Of a DNA stretch of 64,000 bases, positions 8,437-17,040 are shown piece after piece. Within the stretch, counting starts at the first letter, position 1, and each line of letters starts with the position of its first letter. Both the position numbers and the translations under genes were made by a program. The stretch lies in the NCBI RefSeq assembly GCF_035573695.1, contig NZ_CP121694.1, forward strand, positions 3,480,001 through 3,544,000, read 5' to 3'. Source of the DNA: Metallumcola ferriviriculae (GTDB taxonomy: Bacteria; Bacillota; JADQBR01). The notes beneath the pieces are model-generated. The model was not told where the DNA came from. It did no database searches and saw only the letters and a program-made list of their open reading frames with translations.

Positions 8437-8582
8437 AAAACAGATGTTCTTTTTCACAAGCGCACAAGCTCAATTAAAAAATTTTCTGTCCGGCAGCACC
8501 CGTCGTTTTTTGATAACTATAAAATTGCTCCCAAAGTTTATTTTATTAAGTCAATGCTACGTTTTCTTTTTGCACAAAAAAA
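8437..8582. other. intergenic region after tsaD
   Basis: AT-rich stretch between the DnaA-box cluster and the tsaD stop. I see no gene, strong hairpin or clear terminator. Together with 8234-8436 it makes a gene-free interval of about 350 bp. Confidence 0.5.
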
Positions 8583-9602
8583 CTACAGGTAGTTTAAAGG
8601 TAAGTTGGGTACTGCATTTAGATCCAGTCCCGCGTCCTGCCCACCTTTAAGGGCATGATAACCGGCACATGCAATCATGGCTCCATTATCAGTGCAAAGT
8701 ATTGGGGAGGGATTAAATATTTCGGCGCCCTCTACTACAGCTCTTTTTCTTAGGGCGCTGGTCAAACTACCGTTTGCAGCCACCCCGCCGACAACTGCCA
8801 ATTGGTTAAGTCCGGTATCCTTTAAAGCAGCAAATGCTTTTCCCACCAGCACATCAATCACCGCCTGTTGGAAAGATGCTGCCACGTCCTCTTGAATCAC
8901 TTCTTCGCCTTTTTGCCCAGCCCGGTTAATATAATTAAGCACAGCAGACTTAAGTCCGCTGAAACTAAAATCTAAACTACCGCCTTCCAGCCATGCGCGT
9001 GGAAATTGAATAGCACCGGCGTTACCCTCTCTCGCTATTCTTTCTATTTCCGGTCCCCCGGGATAGGATAACCCAAGAGCCCTGGCAACCTTATCAAAGG
9101 CTTCACCTGCCGCATCATCTCTCGTCTGACCTAAAAGCCGCATCCTTCCGTACCCTTCAAGAACTAATAAGCTGGTATGTCCCCCGGAAACCACAAGACA
9201 GAGCAAGGGTAACTTTATCCCCTTATTTTCTAAGAACACTGCATAAATATGACCCATTAAGTGATGGATCCCCAGCAAGGGTTTTTTGAGACTATATGCT
9301 ATTGCCTTGGCTGTAGACACTCCTACCAGCAGGGCGCCCACCAAACCCGGGCCCTGAGTAACAGCCACAGCATTAATATCTTCCCATGATAAAGCCGCTT
9401 CTGTCAACGCTTGCTCCACAACAACAGCTATATTTTCTACATGCTTACGCGAAGCAATTTCCGGCACGACACCGCCATATCGCTTGTGGGTTTTAATCTG
9501 TGATGAAATAATATTAGCGAGGATTTCTTCCCCCCCCGCAACCACTGCTACCGAAGTTTCATCACAGCTTGTTTCTATGCCCAGTACCTTTTCACCACTC
9601 AT
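8583..9602 (-). CDS. tsaD: tRNA N6-adenosine threonylcarbamoyltransferase TsaD
   Basis: Catalytic subunit that attaches the threonylcarbamoyl group to A37 of ANN-decoding tRNAs. The 339-residue length is normal. Visible signatures include GIETSCDETSVAVV at the N-terminus, the metal-binding HLMGH motif near residue 114, and VSGGHTSLLVL. The ATG overlaps the rimI stop by four bases (ATGA). It is last in the tsaE-tsaB-rimI-tsaD cluster, so the modification enzymes are co-transcribed. Confidence 0.97.
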   Translation of the reverse strand: MSGEKVLGIETSCDETSVAVVAGGEEILANIISSQIKTHKRYGGVVPEIASRKHVENIAVVVEQALTEAALSWEDINAVAVTQGPGLVGALLVGVSTAKAIAYSLKKPLLGIHHLMGHIYAVFLENKGIKLPLLCLVVSGGHTSLLVLEGYGRMRLLGQTRDDAAGEAFDKVARALGLSYPGGPEIERIAREGNAGAIQFPRAWLEGGSLDFSFSGLKSAVLNYINRAGQKGEEVIQEDVAASFQQAVIDVLVGKAFAALKDTGLNQLAVVGGVAANGSLTSALRKRAVVEGAEIFNPSPILCTDNGAMIACAGYHALKGGQDAGLDLNAVPNLPLNYL

Positions 9603-10084
9603 CCTTTCACCTCGTCATCGATGCCTTCAATATCCATCAATAAATGTTTCCACATAATTATGGCATCTTCGTTATTGTCAGTATAATAGCCTTTTCTGAC
9701 TCCTGCTTCGGCAAAACCCATCCCTTTATACAACTCCCGGGCAGTAAGGTTGGATGGACGCACCTCTAATGTCATCTTATCTGCTCCGTGCAGAAGTGTC
9801 TGCTGCATTAGAAACAATAACATTCGTTTGCCAAAGTCCAAACCGCGAAATTCCCGAGCTACCGCTATGTTAGTAATATGCGCCTCATCTAAAATCAACC
9901 ACATACCGGCGTAACCAGCCACCTTTTTTTCAAGCAGGCAGACATAATAATGGGCGAATCTATTATGGCGGATTTCCCCCTCAAAAGCTCTTTTTGACCA
10001 CGGAGTAGGAAAAGAATGCTTTTCTATTTCCAGAACCTGAGGCAAATGCCTGAGCTCCATGGGTGCAAAAGCGGGTTCCTTCAC
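9599..10084 (-). CDS. rimI: ribosomal protein S18 alanine N-acetyltransferase RimI
   Basis: GNAT-fold acetyltransferase of about 161 residues between tsaB and tsaD, the usual location of rimI. The acetyl-CoA loop is recognisable around AVAREFRGLDFGKRML, and the C-terminal ELYKGMGFAEAGVRKGYY is typical. I place the start at GTG 10084, which follows AAGGAGG with 9-base spacing. An in-frame ATG at 10111 would overlap tsaB and lacks a good site. Substrate assignment to S18 rests on family and context. Confidence 0.9.
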   Translation of the reverse strand: MKEPAFAPMELRHLPQVLEIEKHSFPTPWSKRAFEGEIRHNRFAHYYVCLLEKKVAGYAGMWLILDEAHITNIAVAREFRGLDFGKRMLLFLMQQTLLHGADKMTLEVRPSNLTARELYKGMGFAEAGVRKGYYTDNNEDAIIMWKHLLMDIEGIDDEVKG

Positions 10085-10088
10085 TAGT

Positions 10089-10799
10089 CTAGACCTCCTT
10101 GCCAGTGCCATGTTTAGACTCCCAACTCACCTCTGCTTCGGAGCGGCGAATATAGAATGGTGCTAGATTATAAATATCGTCCACCTCACCGCGTTGTAAC
10201 CGCTGCCAAGCCAATTGAGCAACCTGGGCCGCACGGGGCCAGCGGTTTCCCTGGGCCGCCTTCCTTAAAAAAGGTTCTTTAAATACTTCAGGATAGGCAT
10301 CCACTGCATCGCCCAAAATGGTAACCGGTTGATCATATTTAGCAAGCTGCTCCATTAGTTCACTTGGTGCCACGGCCATATAGTCCGTCAAACGACACAG
10401 TTCATTATCCTGGGTATTGTAAACAGCGGTATAGACCTCACTTTTACGAGCATCCAACAATGGACATATTAGACCCTGTGCTCCCGAAACATTCATGGCC
10501 AAGCCATCAAGAGTAGACACCCCGATAGCAGGCTTGTTTAGTGCTATACACATCCCTTTCACCGTAGCCAATCCTATACGTAAACCGGTAAAAGAACCCG
10601 GTCCGATGGCCAAGGCAAATGCTGCTACTTCTTCAATGTCCTTGGCGACAAACCGTAATAAACTATCTACCAACGGCATTAATGATTGAGAGTGGTTCTT
10701 TGAAGTATTGGTAAAAAACTCTCCTATCAGCTTGCCTTTATCAATAACCGCGACACTGGCTACTGCGGTAGCTGTTTCTAAAGCAAGAATCACGTCCAA
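10089..10799 (-). CDS. tsaB: tRNA threonylcarbamoyladenosine biosynthesis protein TsaB
   Basis: Inactive paralogue of TsaD that scaffolds the t6A complex with TsaD and TsaE. The 236-residue length fits. Motifs include ILALETATAVASVAVI at the N-terminus and GPGSFTGLRIGLATVKG near residue 70. The probable start is TTG at 10799, seven bases after GGAGGAG; the first codons overlap the tsaE 3' end by ten bases, giving translational coupling. Confidence 0.95.
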   Translation of the reverse strand: MDVILALETATAVASVAVIDKGKLIGEFFTNTSKNHSQSLMPLVDSLLRFVAKDIEEVAAFALAIGPGSFTGLRIGLATVKGMCIALNKPAIGVSTLDGLAMNVSGAQGLICPLLDARKSEVYTAVYNTQDNELCRLTDYMAVAPSELMEQLAKYDQPVTILGDAVDAYPEVFKEPFLRKAAQGNRWPRAAQVAQLAWQRLQRGEVDDIYNLAPFYIRRSEAEVSWESKHGTGKEV

Positions 10800-11248
10800 T
10801 TCTCCTCCAATTCCTTTAGCAATTTAGTATACGCTGAGCCGTATGGAATTATTTCCACAGCCCGGCCATCTTCCACGCGGCTTATCTTAATCGCCAAGCG
10901 TTCTTGGGGCAGTAATCCGGCAATGTTATCCGGCCACTCCACCACTGTCACACAGTCTCCCGGAAGATATTCCTCCAAGCCTGCATCAAAACCCTCCTGG
11001 GCATTGTTGAGACGATAAGCATCGATGTGGGCTATATCATACCTGCCATTATATATATTCAATAAAGAAAAAGTGGGGCTGGTTACCGGTTCCCCAACCC
11101 CTAAAGCCGCTGCAATGCCTTTTGTAAGTGTGGTCTTACCAGCTCCTAAATCCCCACTGAGTACCAATACGTTACCAGGCCCAATCAATTCACCAATACT
11201 ATTTCCTAATTTTAGAGTATCTTCTTCCTTGGCTAGAAATAAGTACAT
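10790..11248 (-). CDS. tsaE: tRNA threonylcarbamoyladenosine biosynthesis ATPase TsaE
   Basis: A 152-residue P-loop ATPase of the t6A complex. The Walker A motif GDLGAGKTTL is near residues 35-44, followed by SPTFSLLNIY and HIDAYRL, both family hallmarks. It is first of the four-gene t6A/rimI cluster, whose genes overlap or nearly abut. About 380 bp of non-coding DNA lie upstream and should carry the promoter. Confidence 0.95.
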   Translation of the reverse strand: MYLFLAKEEDTLKLGNSIGELIGPGNVLVLSGDLGAGKTTLTKGIAAALGVGEPVTSPTFSLLNIYNGRYDIAHIDAYRLNNAQEGFDAGLEEYLPGDCVTVVEWPDNIAGLLPQERLAIKISRVEDGRAVEIIPYGSAYTKLLKELEENWT

Positions 11249-11630
11249 CCGCTAATCCTCCATTACTCCAATACTTAAAAGAAATTATCTAGTATTATAA
11301 CCTGAAACCCAGCTGAACAATCAAAAGGTATCCAGTGCCGCTAAGACAACAACTTTTACCTATCCCTAATTTGTTTACGAGCTTCCCGCACGCCATTTGC
11401 CTCATCCCTTAATAATGCCGCCGGCTGGAATGGGGCATTATCCCCAGCTAAATAGTTTTTCTGTATAACCTGGGAAAATCCTGCAATGTACCATTGCAGG
11501 ATTGCACCCTCCCAATTCCCCTTGTTGGTGCCACTAAGCTAATACTATCAAACAAAAAACAATAGCTGAAGTTAGCTATCGCTTTAATATTTATCCGATT
11601 TTAACAAAAGATTTACCTATCTTGTCTAAA
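11249..11630. other. intergenic region with a perfect 12-bp hairpin
   Basis: No gene is supported here. The notable feature is an exact inverted repeat, AATCCTGCAATG (11477-11488) and CATTGCAGGATT (11492-11503), with a 3-base loop. It is not followed by a U-run on either strand, so an operator or small repeat is as likely as a terminator. Confidence 0.55.
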
Positions 11631-12014
11631 CTAGGCAAGAGATTGCTTTCTGATATGGATGAATTCTCGTAATTTTTGGCGGACAACGTCAATATCAAAA
11701 GGTTTAAACCAGATGTCTGTGGCACCTATTGCTTCAGCTTTGTCCAGTTTATCTTGCGCCGAATAGGCAGTCATTAAAATTACGGGTATTTGTGGGTGTT
11801 TTTCGTTAATCCATTCTAATGCCTGTACTCCATCCATGATCGGCATACGGATATCCATCACTACAACCAAAGGAAGCTGTTCTTTTATTTGATTAATTGC
11901 TTCGAGACCGTTTCCTGCAGTGCGCACGTCCATTCCCTCTTCCTGACACAGCAGACTCAGCAGGGTACGTACCCCTACCTGGTCGTCAACCACCAAAGCT
12001 ACCGCTTTACTCAT
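11631..12014 (-). CDS. Spo0F-like single-domain response regulator
   Basis: A 127-residue CheY-fold receiver with no output domain. Counting from the chosen start, phospho-acceptor Asp is residue 54 (VVVMDIRMP), the conserved Thr is 82 and Lys 104 (WFKPFDID), the same numbering as B. subtilis Spo0F, and VDDQVGVRTLL resembles the Spo0F N-terminus. Spo0F carries phosphate between sporulation kinases and Spo0B, so this supports a spore-forming host. The ATG at 12014 follows GGGAGG with 7-base spacing; an in-frame ATG at 12029 lacks a site. Being a generic stand-alone receiver remains possible. Confidence 0.8.
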   Translation of the reverse strand: MSKAVALVVDDQVGVRTLLSLLCQEEGMDVRTAGNGLEAINQIKEQLPLVVVMDIRMPIMDGVQALEWINEKHPQIPVILMTAYSAQDKLDKAEAIGATDIWFKPFDIDVVRQKLREFIHIRKQSLA

Positions 12015-12128
12015 AAGTTTGCCTCCCATCCTACAACACCTAATTCTACAGAGCGGAACAAAAACCTGCCATAATTTACAAAATTTCTTAGTTTAACCCT
12101 AAATTAATTGTGTAATATTGAAATTGTT

Positions 12129-12827
12129 TCATTTATAGCACGCTTCAACAAAAGCCGCAAACAACCTCCGGGAGTTTTCGTCATTTTGCCACATACATTC
12201 AGGATGCCATTGAACTCCTACAACGAAGGTGTTTTTTTCAGATTCAATGGCCTCAACAATGCCGTCACCCGCCTGGGCACAAATGGTAAATTGGGGCGCA
12301 ATCTTCCTCACCGCTTGATGATGAAAGCTGTTTACCCTTATTTTGTCTGCGAGGATTATATCCTTTAGGATAGTATCAGGACTAATCGTTACAGCATGAC
12401 TGGGGAAATGACGTGCTGCGCGCTGACTATGCTGGATCGCATCACTATATTGACTGTATATGTCTTGAAATATGTTGCCGCCGGCTGCAATGTTTAACAC
12501 CTGTATTCCCCGGCACACAGCTAATAGCGGCTTATCGAGCAGTAAGAATTCCTTCGTCAAGCTTATCTCAAAACTATCACGTCGGGGCGTCATTTCACCC
12601 ATTCCGGGCAGCGGCTCTTCGCCGAAAAAGACAGGGTCTACATCAACTCCGCCGGAGAGTAGTAAACCGTCAAGCAAATGGACAAAGGAATTAACCGACT
12701 TTCCCGCTGATGGCAGGAGCAGCGGCGTCCCACCTGCATGCTCCACAGCCAAGACATAATGGTAACTTAGGTAGTATCTCCCGAGTTCATCCTCTTCACT
12801 GCACGTAATACCTATTATTGGCTTCAT
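12129..12827 (-). CDS. class I glutamine amidotransferase-like hydrolase (peptidase C26 family)
   Basis: A 232-residue enzyme resembling gamma-glutamyl-gamma-aminobutyrate hydrolase (PuuD-like). The Cys nucleophile is in LLAVCRGIQVLN, the catalytic His in GVQWHPE, and VNSFHHQAV is a family signature. It is expected to cleave gamma-glutamyl amides in the cytosol. The ATG at 12827 follows a GGGGGTG site; the longer open frame to 12917 runs through a perfect palindrome and is unlikely to be translated. No polyamine genes adjoin it, so the substrate is uncertain. Confidence 0.85.
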   Translation of the reverse strand: MKPIIGITCSEEDELGRYYLSYHYVLAVEHAGGTPLLLPSAGKSVNSFVHLLDGLLLSGGVDVDPVFFGEEPLPGMGEMTPRRDSFEISLTKEFLLLDKPLLAVCRGIQVLNIAAGGNIFQDIYSQYSDAIQHSQRAARHFPSHAVTISPDTILKDIILADKIRVNSFHHQAVRKIAPQFTICAQAGDGIVEAIESEKNTFVVGVQWHPECMWQNDENSRRLFAAFVEACYK

Positions 12828-12877
12828 GGCTACACCCCCTGCTCTCAATATATTCAGCGAAAGTAAATTAAGCATAA

Positions 12878-12924
12878 AAATAACTTGACAAAATGGTGCC
12901 TGGCACCATTTTGTCAAGTTATTT
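12878..12924. repeat. perfect palindrome, 23-bp arms, GGTGCC-T-GGCACC core
   Basis: Left arm 12878-12900 and right arm 12902-12924 are exact reverse complements around a single T. It lies between the start of the C26 hydrolase and the endoA terminator. Flanking A/T runs could make it a terminator, but the very long perfect arms and GGTGCC core suggest a mobile palindromic (REP-like) unit. Confidence 0.75.
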
Positions 12925-12968
12925 GCTCAAGGTCAAAACTCAATAGTATTTTATATTTTTCTAATACT

Positions 12969-12993
12969 AAAAAAAAGCACCTTTTCAGGTACT
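12969..12993 (-). terminator. terminator of the endoAI-endoA unit
   Basis: On the minus strand AGTACCT-GAAA-AGGTGCT forms a stem followed by a run of eight Ts (plus-strand A-run from 12969), starting about 10 bases after the endoA stop. Confidence 0.75.
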
Positions 12994-13001
12994 TCTACCG
13001 T

Positions 13002-13352
13002 TCAAACCTTTACCAATCCCATGCTAATTTCCAATGCCTTGTTGACCTGTTCCATATGACCTTCATCCAGCACTGTCACTTTCTGACGCAACCTGCTTTT
13101 ATCGATGGTCCTGACTTGCTCTGCAAGAATGACTGACGCCCTCTCCAATCCGCTTTTTTGGGCTGGCATCTCTACGTGGGTCGGTAGTTTCGCTTTTGAA
13201 ATCTGTGAAGTAATAGCAACTACAATAGTAGTGGGACTGTACTGGTTACCAATATCATTTTGTATCACAAGAACAGGGCGTGTCCCCCCCTGTTCAGAAC
13301 CAACTACCGGATTTAATTCTGCGTAAAAAATATCCCCACGTTTAACATGCAT
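13002..13352 (-). CDS. ndoA: EndoA/MazF-family mRNA interferase toxin
   Basis: A 116-residue PemK/MazF toxin, the standard length for Firmicutes EndoA. KRGDIFYAELNPVVGSEQGGTRPVLVIQND is the diagnostic N-terminal region (ligand loop GGTRPVL) and TIDKSRL with a conserved Arg/Ser is present. It cleaves single-stranded mRNA at short motifs when not bound by its antitoxin. It follows the ribbon-helix-helix antitoxin by two bases, and downstream of alr, the usual Firmicutes arrangement. Confidence 0.96.
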   Translation of the reverse strand: MHVKRGDIFYAELNPVVGSEQGGTRPVLVIQNDIGNQYSPTTIVVAITSQISKAKLPTHVEMPAQKSGLERASVILAEQVRTIDKSRLRQKVTVLDEGHMEQVNKALEISMGLVKV

Positions 13353-13354
13353 AC

Positions 13355-13630
13355 TTACTTACACTCCGCAAGTTTGGTATCGTAAAAATTTTGCACTTCT
13401 GCCTCTACCTCGTAGTTCTCCACGGCCAGGGAAAGATTAATATCCGCCATTTCCTGGTAGCCTTTTTTCATCTGTTCTCTTAATGTCTTCCTCTTTCTCT
13501 CGGATATATATAATTTCATAGCTTCTCTGATAAACTCACTCCTATTGCGTTTTTCTAGGGAAGCAAAGCCATCCACTTCTTCTAACAAGTTTTCGGGAAG
13601 ACTAATCATAATCCTTCTAACACCTGGCAC
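13355..13630 (-). CDS. ndoAI: EndoAI-type ribbon-helix-helix antitoxin
   Basis: A 91-residue CopG-like antitoxin. The N-terminal RRIMISLPENLLEEVDGFA forms the beta strand and first helix of a ribbon-helix-helix DNA-binding domain, and NRSEFIREAMKLYI the second helix. The acidic C-terminus should wrap around the toxin. Start is GTG at 13630 after GGAGGTG. As an autoregulator it likely represses its own promoter with the toxin as co-repressor. Confidence 0.93.
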   Translation of the reverse strand: MPGVRRIMISLPENLLEEVDGFASLEKRNRSEFIREAMKLYISERKRKTLREQMKKGYQEMADINLSLAVENYEVEAEVQNFYDTKLAECK

Positions 13631-13763
13631 AACGGCACCTCCACTAACGACAGGATAGTGAAAACAAACACGAAAATCTATACTATATTATATCTATTCC
13701 TATATACCAATGCAAACATAATCCCGTTAAAATCGCCAATAATAGCTAGCAATTACTGGTAAA

Positions 13764-14885
13764 TTACCGATAAATTCTGGGTACCCGATAACTAATCATA
13801 CAAACCACTTCATAACTAATCGTGCCAATTTGGTCTGCCAACTCCTCTACAGAGATGAATTCATCCCCCTGCCCACCTATCAGAACCGCTTCATCGCCCA
13901 TAGATACCGCAGATTTAATATCAGTTACGTCTACCATACATTGGTCCATACACACCCTGCCCACCATTGGAACCCGTCGTCCTTGTATCAACACTTCTGC
14001 TCTATTAGACAACAAACGTGTATACCCATCAGCATACCCCAATGGCAAAGATGCTATAACAGCATCATCTTTAGTAATATAAGTACATCCATAACTAATG
14101 GCTGTCCCAGCGCCCACCTTCTTGACATACGATAATTCCGCTTTTAACGCCATGGCCTGTCTTAAATCTATCCGTTCCCGTTTAACCTCTTTAGACGGAT
14201 ATAAACCATAAATTATTAAACCGGGACGAACCAAATCGAAATGTGCCTCAGGCAGGTCTATAACCGCTGCACTGTTCGCTGCATGCCGCAGGAGAAATTC
14301 CAGCCCCAGCTGCTTTAATCGGTCTAAGAACCAGGAAAACCACTGTAGCTGCTTTGCTGTATAACGCTTATCCGCTGCATCCGCAACAGCAAAATGAGTG
14401 TAAATGCCCTCTAGTTCCAATCCCGGCAATCTAGCCATTTCCAAGATGGTCTTTAAAGATACCTCCTCCGGCAAGAGCCCTATTCTACCCATACCGGTAT
14501 CTAACTTCACATGTGCCTTTGCTTTTTTGCCGCGCGAAAGCGCCGCAGTGGATAGTGACTTAGCCTGTTCCAGTGAATAAATGGTTTGGCGCAAATCCCA
14601 GTCAACTACCGCCGGCAGTTGGGTGAGAGGCGTATATCCCAATATAAGAATTGGCGCATCAATTCCAGTGTTGCGTAGTTGTATCGCTTCCTGCAGCAAA
14701 GCCACCCCCAGCCATTGGGCACCATTCTTTAAGGCTACCTCACTGACTTCATTGGCCCCATGACCGTATGCATTAGCCTTAACTACAGCCATCACTTGGG
14801 CCTGCGGGCTGGTAATACGGCGAATTTCCCGAATATTATTTTTAATCGCTCCCAAATCTATCTCTGCCCAAACCGGACGCAGCAT
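13764..14885 (-). CDS. alr: alanine racemase
   Basis: A 373-residue PLP enzyme that interconverts L- and D-alanine for peptidoglycan. The PLP lysine lies in [11 protein letters not shown], and the C-terminal active-site Tyr region (AISYGCTY) and [15 protein letters not shown] are present. It is directly upstream of the endoAI-endoA pair, a conserved Firmicutes neighbourhood. Start ATG at 14885 follows TAGGTGA. Confidence 0.97.
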   Translation of the reverse strand: MLRPVWAEIDLGAIKNNIREIRRITSPQAQVMAVVKANAYGHGANEVSEVALKNGAQWLGVALLQEAIQLRNTGIDAPILILGYTPLTQLPAVVDWDLRQTIYSLEQAKSLSTAALSRGKKAKAHVKLDTGMGRIGLLPEEVSLKTILEMARLPGLELEGIYTHFAVADAADKRYTAKQLQWFSWFLDRLKQLGLEFLLRHAANSAAVIDLPEAHFDLVRPGLIIYGLYPSKEVKRERIDLRQAMALKAELSYVKKVGAGTAISYGCTYITKDDAVIASLPLGYADGYTRLLSNRAEVLIQGRRVPMVGRVCMDQCMVDVTDIKSAVSMGDEAVLIGGQGDEFISVEELADQIGTISYEVVCMISYRVPRIYR

Positions 14886-14936
14886 AATATCACCTAACTT
14901 AGAATAATTTAATTTTCGTCCCCTATTTATATAACA

Positions 14937-16484
14937 TTATCGACCTAATCTTCGCAGCACCCTGGGCAGCATTTCTGGCAAATCACCAGCAACTAACCCC
15001 ATTTGCCCTTGCACCGATGCTGCTTCATCGCCGGCCAATCCGTGCAGGTATGCACCGGCTGCCGCCGCCTTTTCGGTAGCTAAGCCTTGGGCAAGTAGAG
15101 CGCCGATAATACCTGCCAAGACATCGCCACTTCCCCCGGTAGCCATGCCCGGATTACCCGTAGTATTAACATAAACAAACTGTTCCGATGTCGCCGTTAA
15201 AGAGCGCGCTCCTTTAAGTAGTACCGTGGTCCCATATTTTTTCACAGCTTCCGTTACCGCCTCTAAGCGGCTGCTCTGCACCTGCCCAACACTTTGGCCT
15301 AACAAACGTGCCATTTCGCCGGGGTGTGGGGTAAGTACCGTACTGCGGAGAAAACGCATCCCTTCCAAGCCAGCAATGATATTTAACGCATCAGCATCAA
15401 TCACTAGAGGTTTATGGATTTTAGGTAGCAAAGCAGCTAGAAAGACTCCTACTTCGTCTCCTTGGGACATGCCGGGCCCGATAACCACTGCCGTCGCCGT
15501 GGATATCAATGGTTGTAGTTGTGCAGCCGCTTCTGCTGCTGCAAAAGTGCCGGAAGCAGTTTCCGCCACACCACAGGTCAGTATCTCAGTGATTTGAGCA
15601 GCAGTAATTTGCTGTATCGACCTTGGTACCGCCAATGTTACCAGGCCTGCCCCCGCCTTCAATGCCGCCTTTGCAGCAAGAATCGGTGCTCCCGACATCC
15701 CCATGCTTCCACCAATGACCAGCACATGCCCGTATGTCCCTTTGTGTCCCGTAGACTCCCTTGGGGGAATTGCTTGAATACACCAATCTAAATCCACCAT
15801 TTCAGTCCTTGACCCGGTACTATCCAGCAAACTCTGTGGAATAGAAATATCCGCGACAACTAACTTTCCCACCGCGCCGACCCCCGGCTCAACTAATAAT
15901 CCTAATTTAGGAAGGGCAAAGGTAACTGTGATATCAGCCCGAACACAGACACCCTTAATCTTACCGCTGCTCGCATCCAGACCCGAAGGGACATCCACTG
16001 CCAATACAGGCACGCCGGATTCGTTAACTGTTTCCATTACTTGAGCTGTCAATCCTCTTGGCGAACCCCGGAAGCCAGTGCCAAAAATTGCATCTACCAC
16101 CATATCTGTATAAAGCAACGTTACATTTAGCCTAGTAAGGTCATTTTCATCCTCCAGCCGAAAAACGGGTATACCCATCTGCTCAACAATACGCATATTC
16201 GTTGCCGCATCCCCGGAGTATTCCGTTGGGTCACTGGTTAGAAAAATTTTCACTTTGACTTTGCTGTTAGATAAATGCCTGGCAATAACTAGACCATCTC
16301 CGCCGTTATTGCCCTTACCTACAACTATCGTGACCTGCTTATCGGCCAATTGACCACCAAAGTAATTCTGAATACTTTCAACTACCTTAAAACCGGCATT
16401 TTCCATCAAAATAACTCCAGGTATTCCGAGTTTTATCGCTTTCTGATCTAGTTGCTGCATTTCGTCACTGGTTACTACCTTCAC
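14937..16484 (-). CDS. nnr: bifunctional NAD(P)H-hydrate epimerase / ADP-dependent dehydratase
   Basis: A 515-residue fusion that repairs hydrated NAD(P)H. The N-terminal YjeF_N epimerase half covers about 1-215 (VGKGNNGGDGLVIARHL) and the C-terminal ribokinase-like dehydratase half about 230-510 (GPGMSQGDE, NTTGNPGMATGGSGDVLAG). The start is GTG at 16484 after GGGAGGGG. In relatives this gene follows acpS; here an IS110-type element and a large hairpin lie between them. Confidence 0.96.
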   Translation of the reverse strand: MKVVTSDEMQQLDQKAIKLGIPGVILMENAGFKVVESIQNYFGGQLADKQVTIVVGKGNNGGDGLVIARHLSNSKVKVKIFLTSDPTEYSGDAATNMRIVEQMGIPVFRLEDENDLTRLNVTLLYTDMVVDAIFGTGFRGSPRGLTAQVMETVNESGVPVLAVDVPSGLDASSGKIKGVCVRADITVTFALPKLGLLVEPGVGAVGKLVVADISIPQSLLDSTGSRTEMVDLDWCIQAIPPRESTGHKGTYGHVLVIGGSMGMSGAPILAAKAALKAGAGLVTLAVPRSIQQITAAQITEILTCGVAETASGTFAAAEAAAQLQPLISTATAVVIGPGMSQGDEVGVFLAALLPKIHKPLVIDADALNIIAGLEGMRFLRSTVLTPHPGEMARLLGQSVGQVQSSRLEAVTEAVKKYGTTVLLKGARSLTATSEQFVYVNTTGNPGMATGGSGDVLAGIIGALLAQGLATEKAAAAGAYLHGLAGDEAASVQGQMGLVAGDLPEMLPRVLRRLGR

Positions 16485-16590
16485 AACATGCCCCTCCCTC
16501 GTATAATATGTTTTGACAAATCAAATCACTAAATTTCCAGTTAATTTTTGTTCTTTGAAAACTTAAAACTATCACATTTGTATAACCTAA

Positions 16591-16721
16591 GCCCGTTCAC
16601 TTTACCCTTTACGGTGAGTGGGCCGCATGGTAGGCTCGTTGGCTGCACAGCCACTTCCCTTTAGGGGGTGGCTCCCAGGCTGTGTTAACCATGCGGCCAG
16701 AGGCTCACCGTCAAGGGCGGG
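16591..16721. repeat. about 130-bp long imperfect hairpin
   Basis: Nested arms cover almost the whole interval: GCCCG/CGGGC outermost, CCCTTTACGGTGAG with CTCACCGTCAAGGG (one mismatch), GGCCGCATGGT with ACCATGCGGCC, ACAGCC/GGCTGT, and an apical AGCCAC-TTCCC with GGGGG-TGGCT. It lies between nnr and the IS110-type element. It has no reading frame and could be a structured RNA, a MITE, or a target for the insertion element. Confidence 0.65.
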
Positions 16722-16781
16722 CGTCTTCAAAAACGTAATATTTGGGGTTGGACTTTTCGTGATGTTCCTAGATAATTATCT

Positions 16782-17040
16782 ATGAGGATAATTTGGGGAA
16801 ATGCTTTCCCTCCCTGTAGCTTTGACTACTTTTTAAAGTCTGCATCCCCAGCTCTCGTTTGTACTTCTAACCCGCAGGCTGTTCCCTCCGGCAACCCATG
16901 CTGGAATGTAGCAGTTTCCAGGCAGCCCATGGACCGGAGTGAGTTCTCATACGCGAGGCTGATTGATCTTACGAGTGCGCTGGGGGCATCCCGAAAAGTC
17001 CATTTCCTCATTATGCTAAATGAATTGGAGGTGATCCCCA
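16782..17040 (+). ncRNA. candidate IS110 bridge RNA region
   Basis: IS110-group elements encode a structured bridge RNA in the left-end non-coding region upstream of the transposase. This 259-bp interval has no supported gene, and it contains short complementary blocks such as GGCTGTTCCCTCCGG and CCAGGCAGCCCATGGACCGG. The assignment comes from position and family knowledge, not from a covariance search. Confidence 0.4.
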
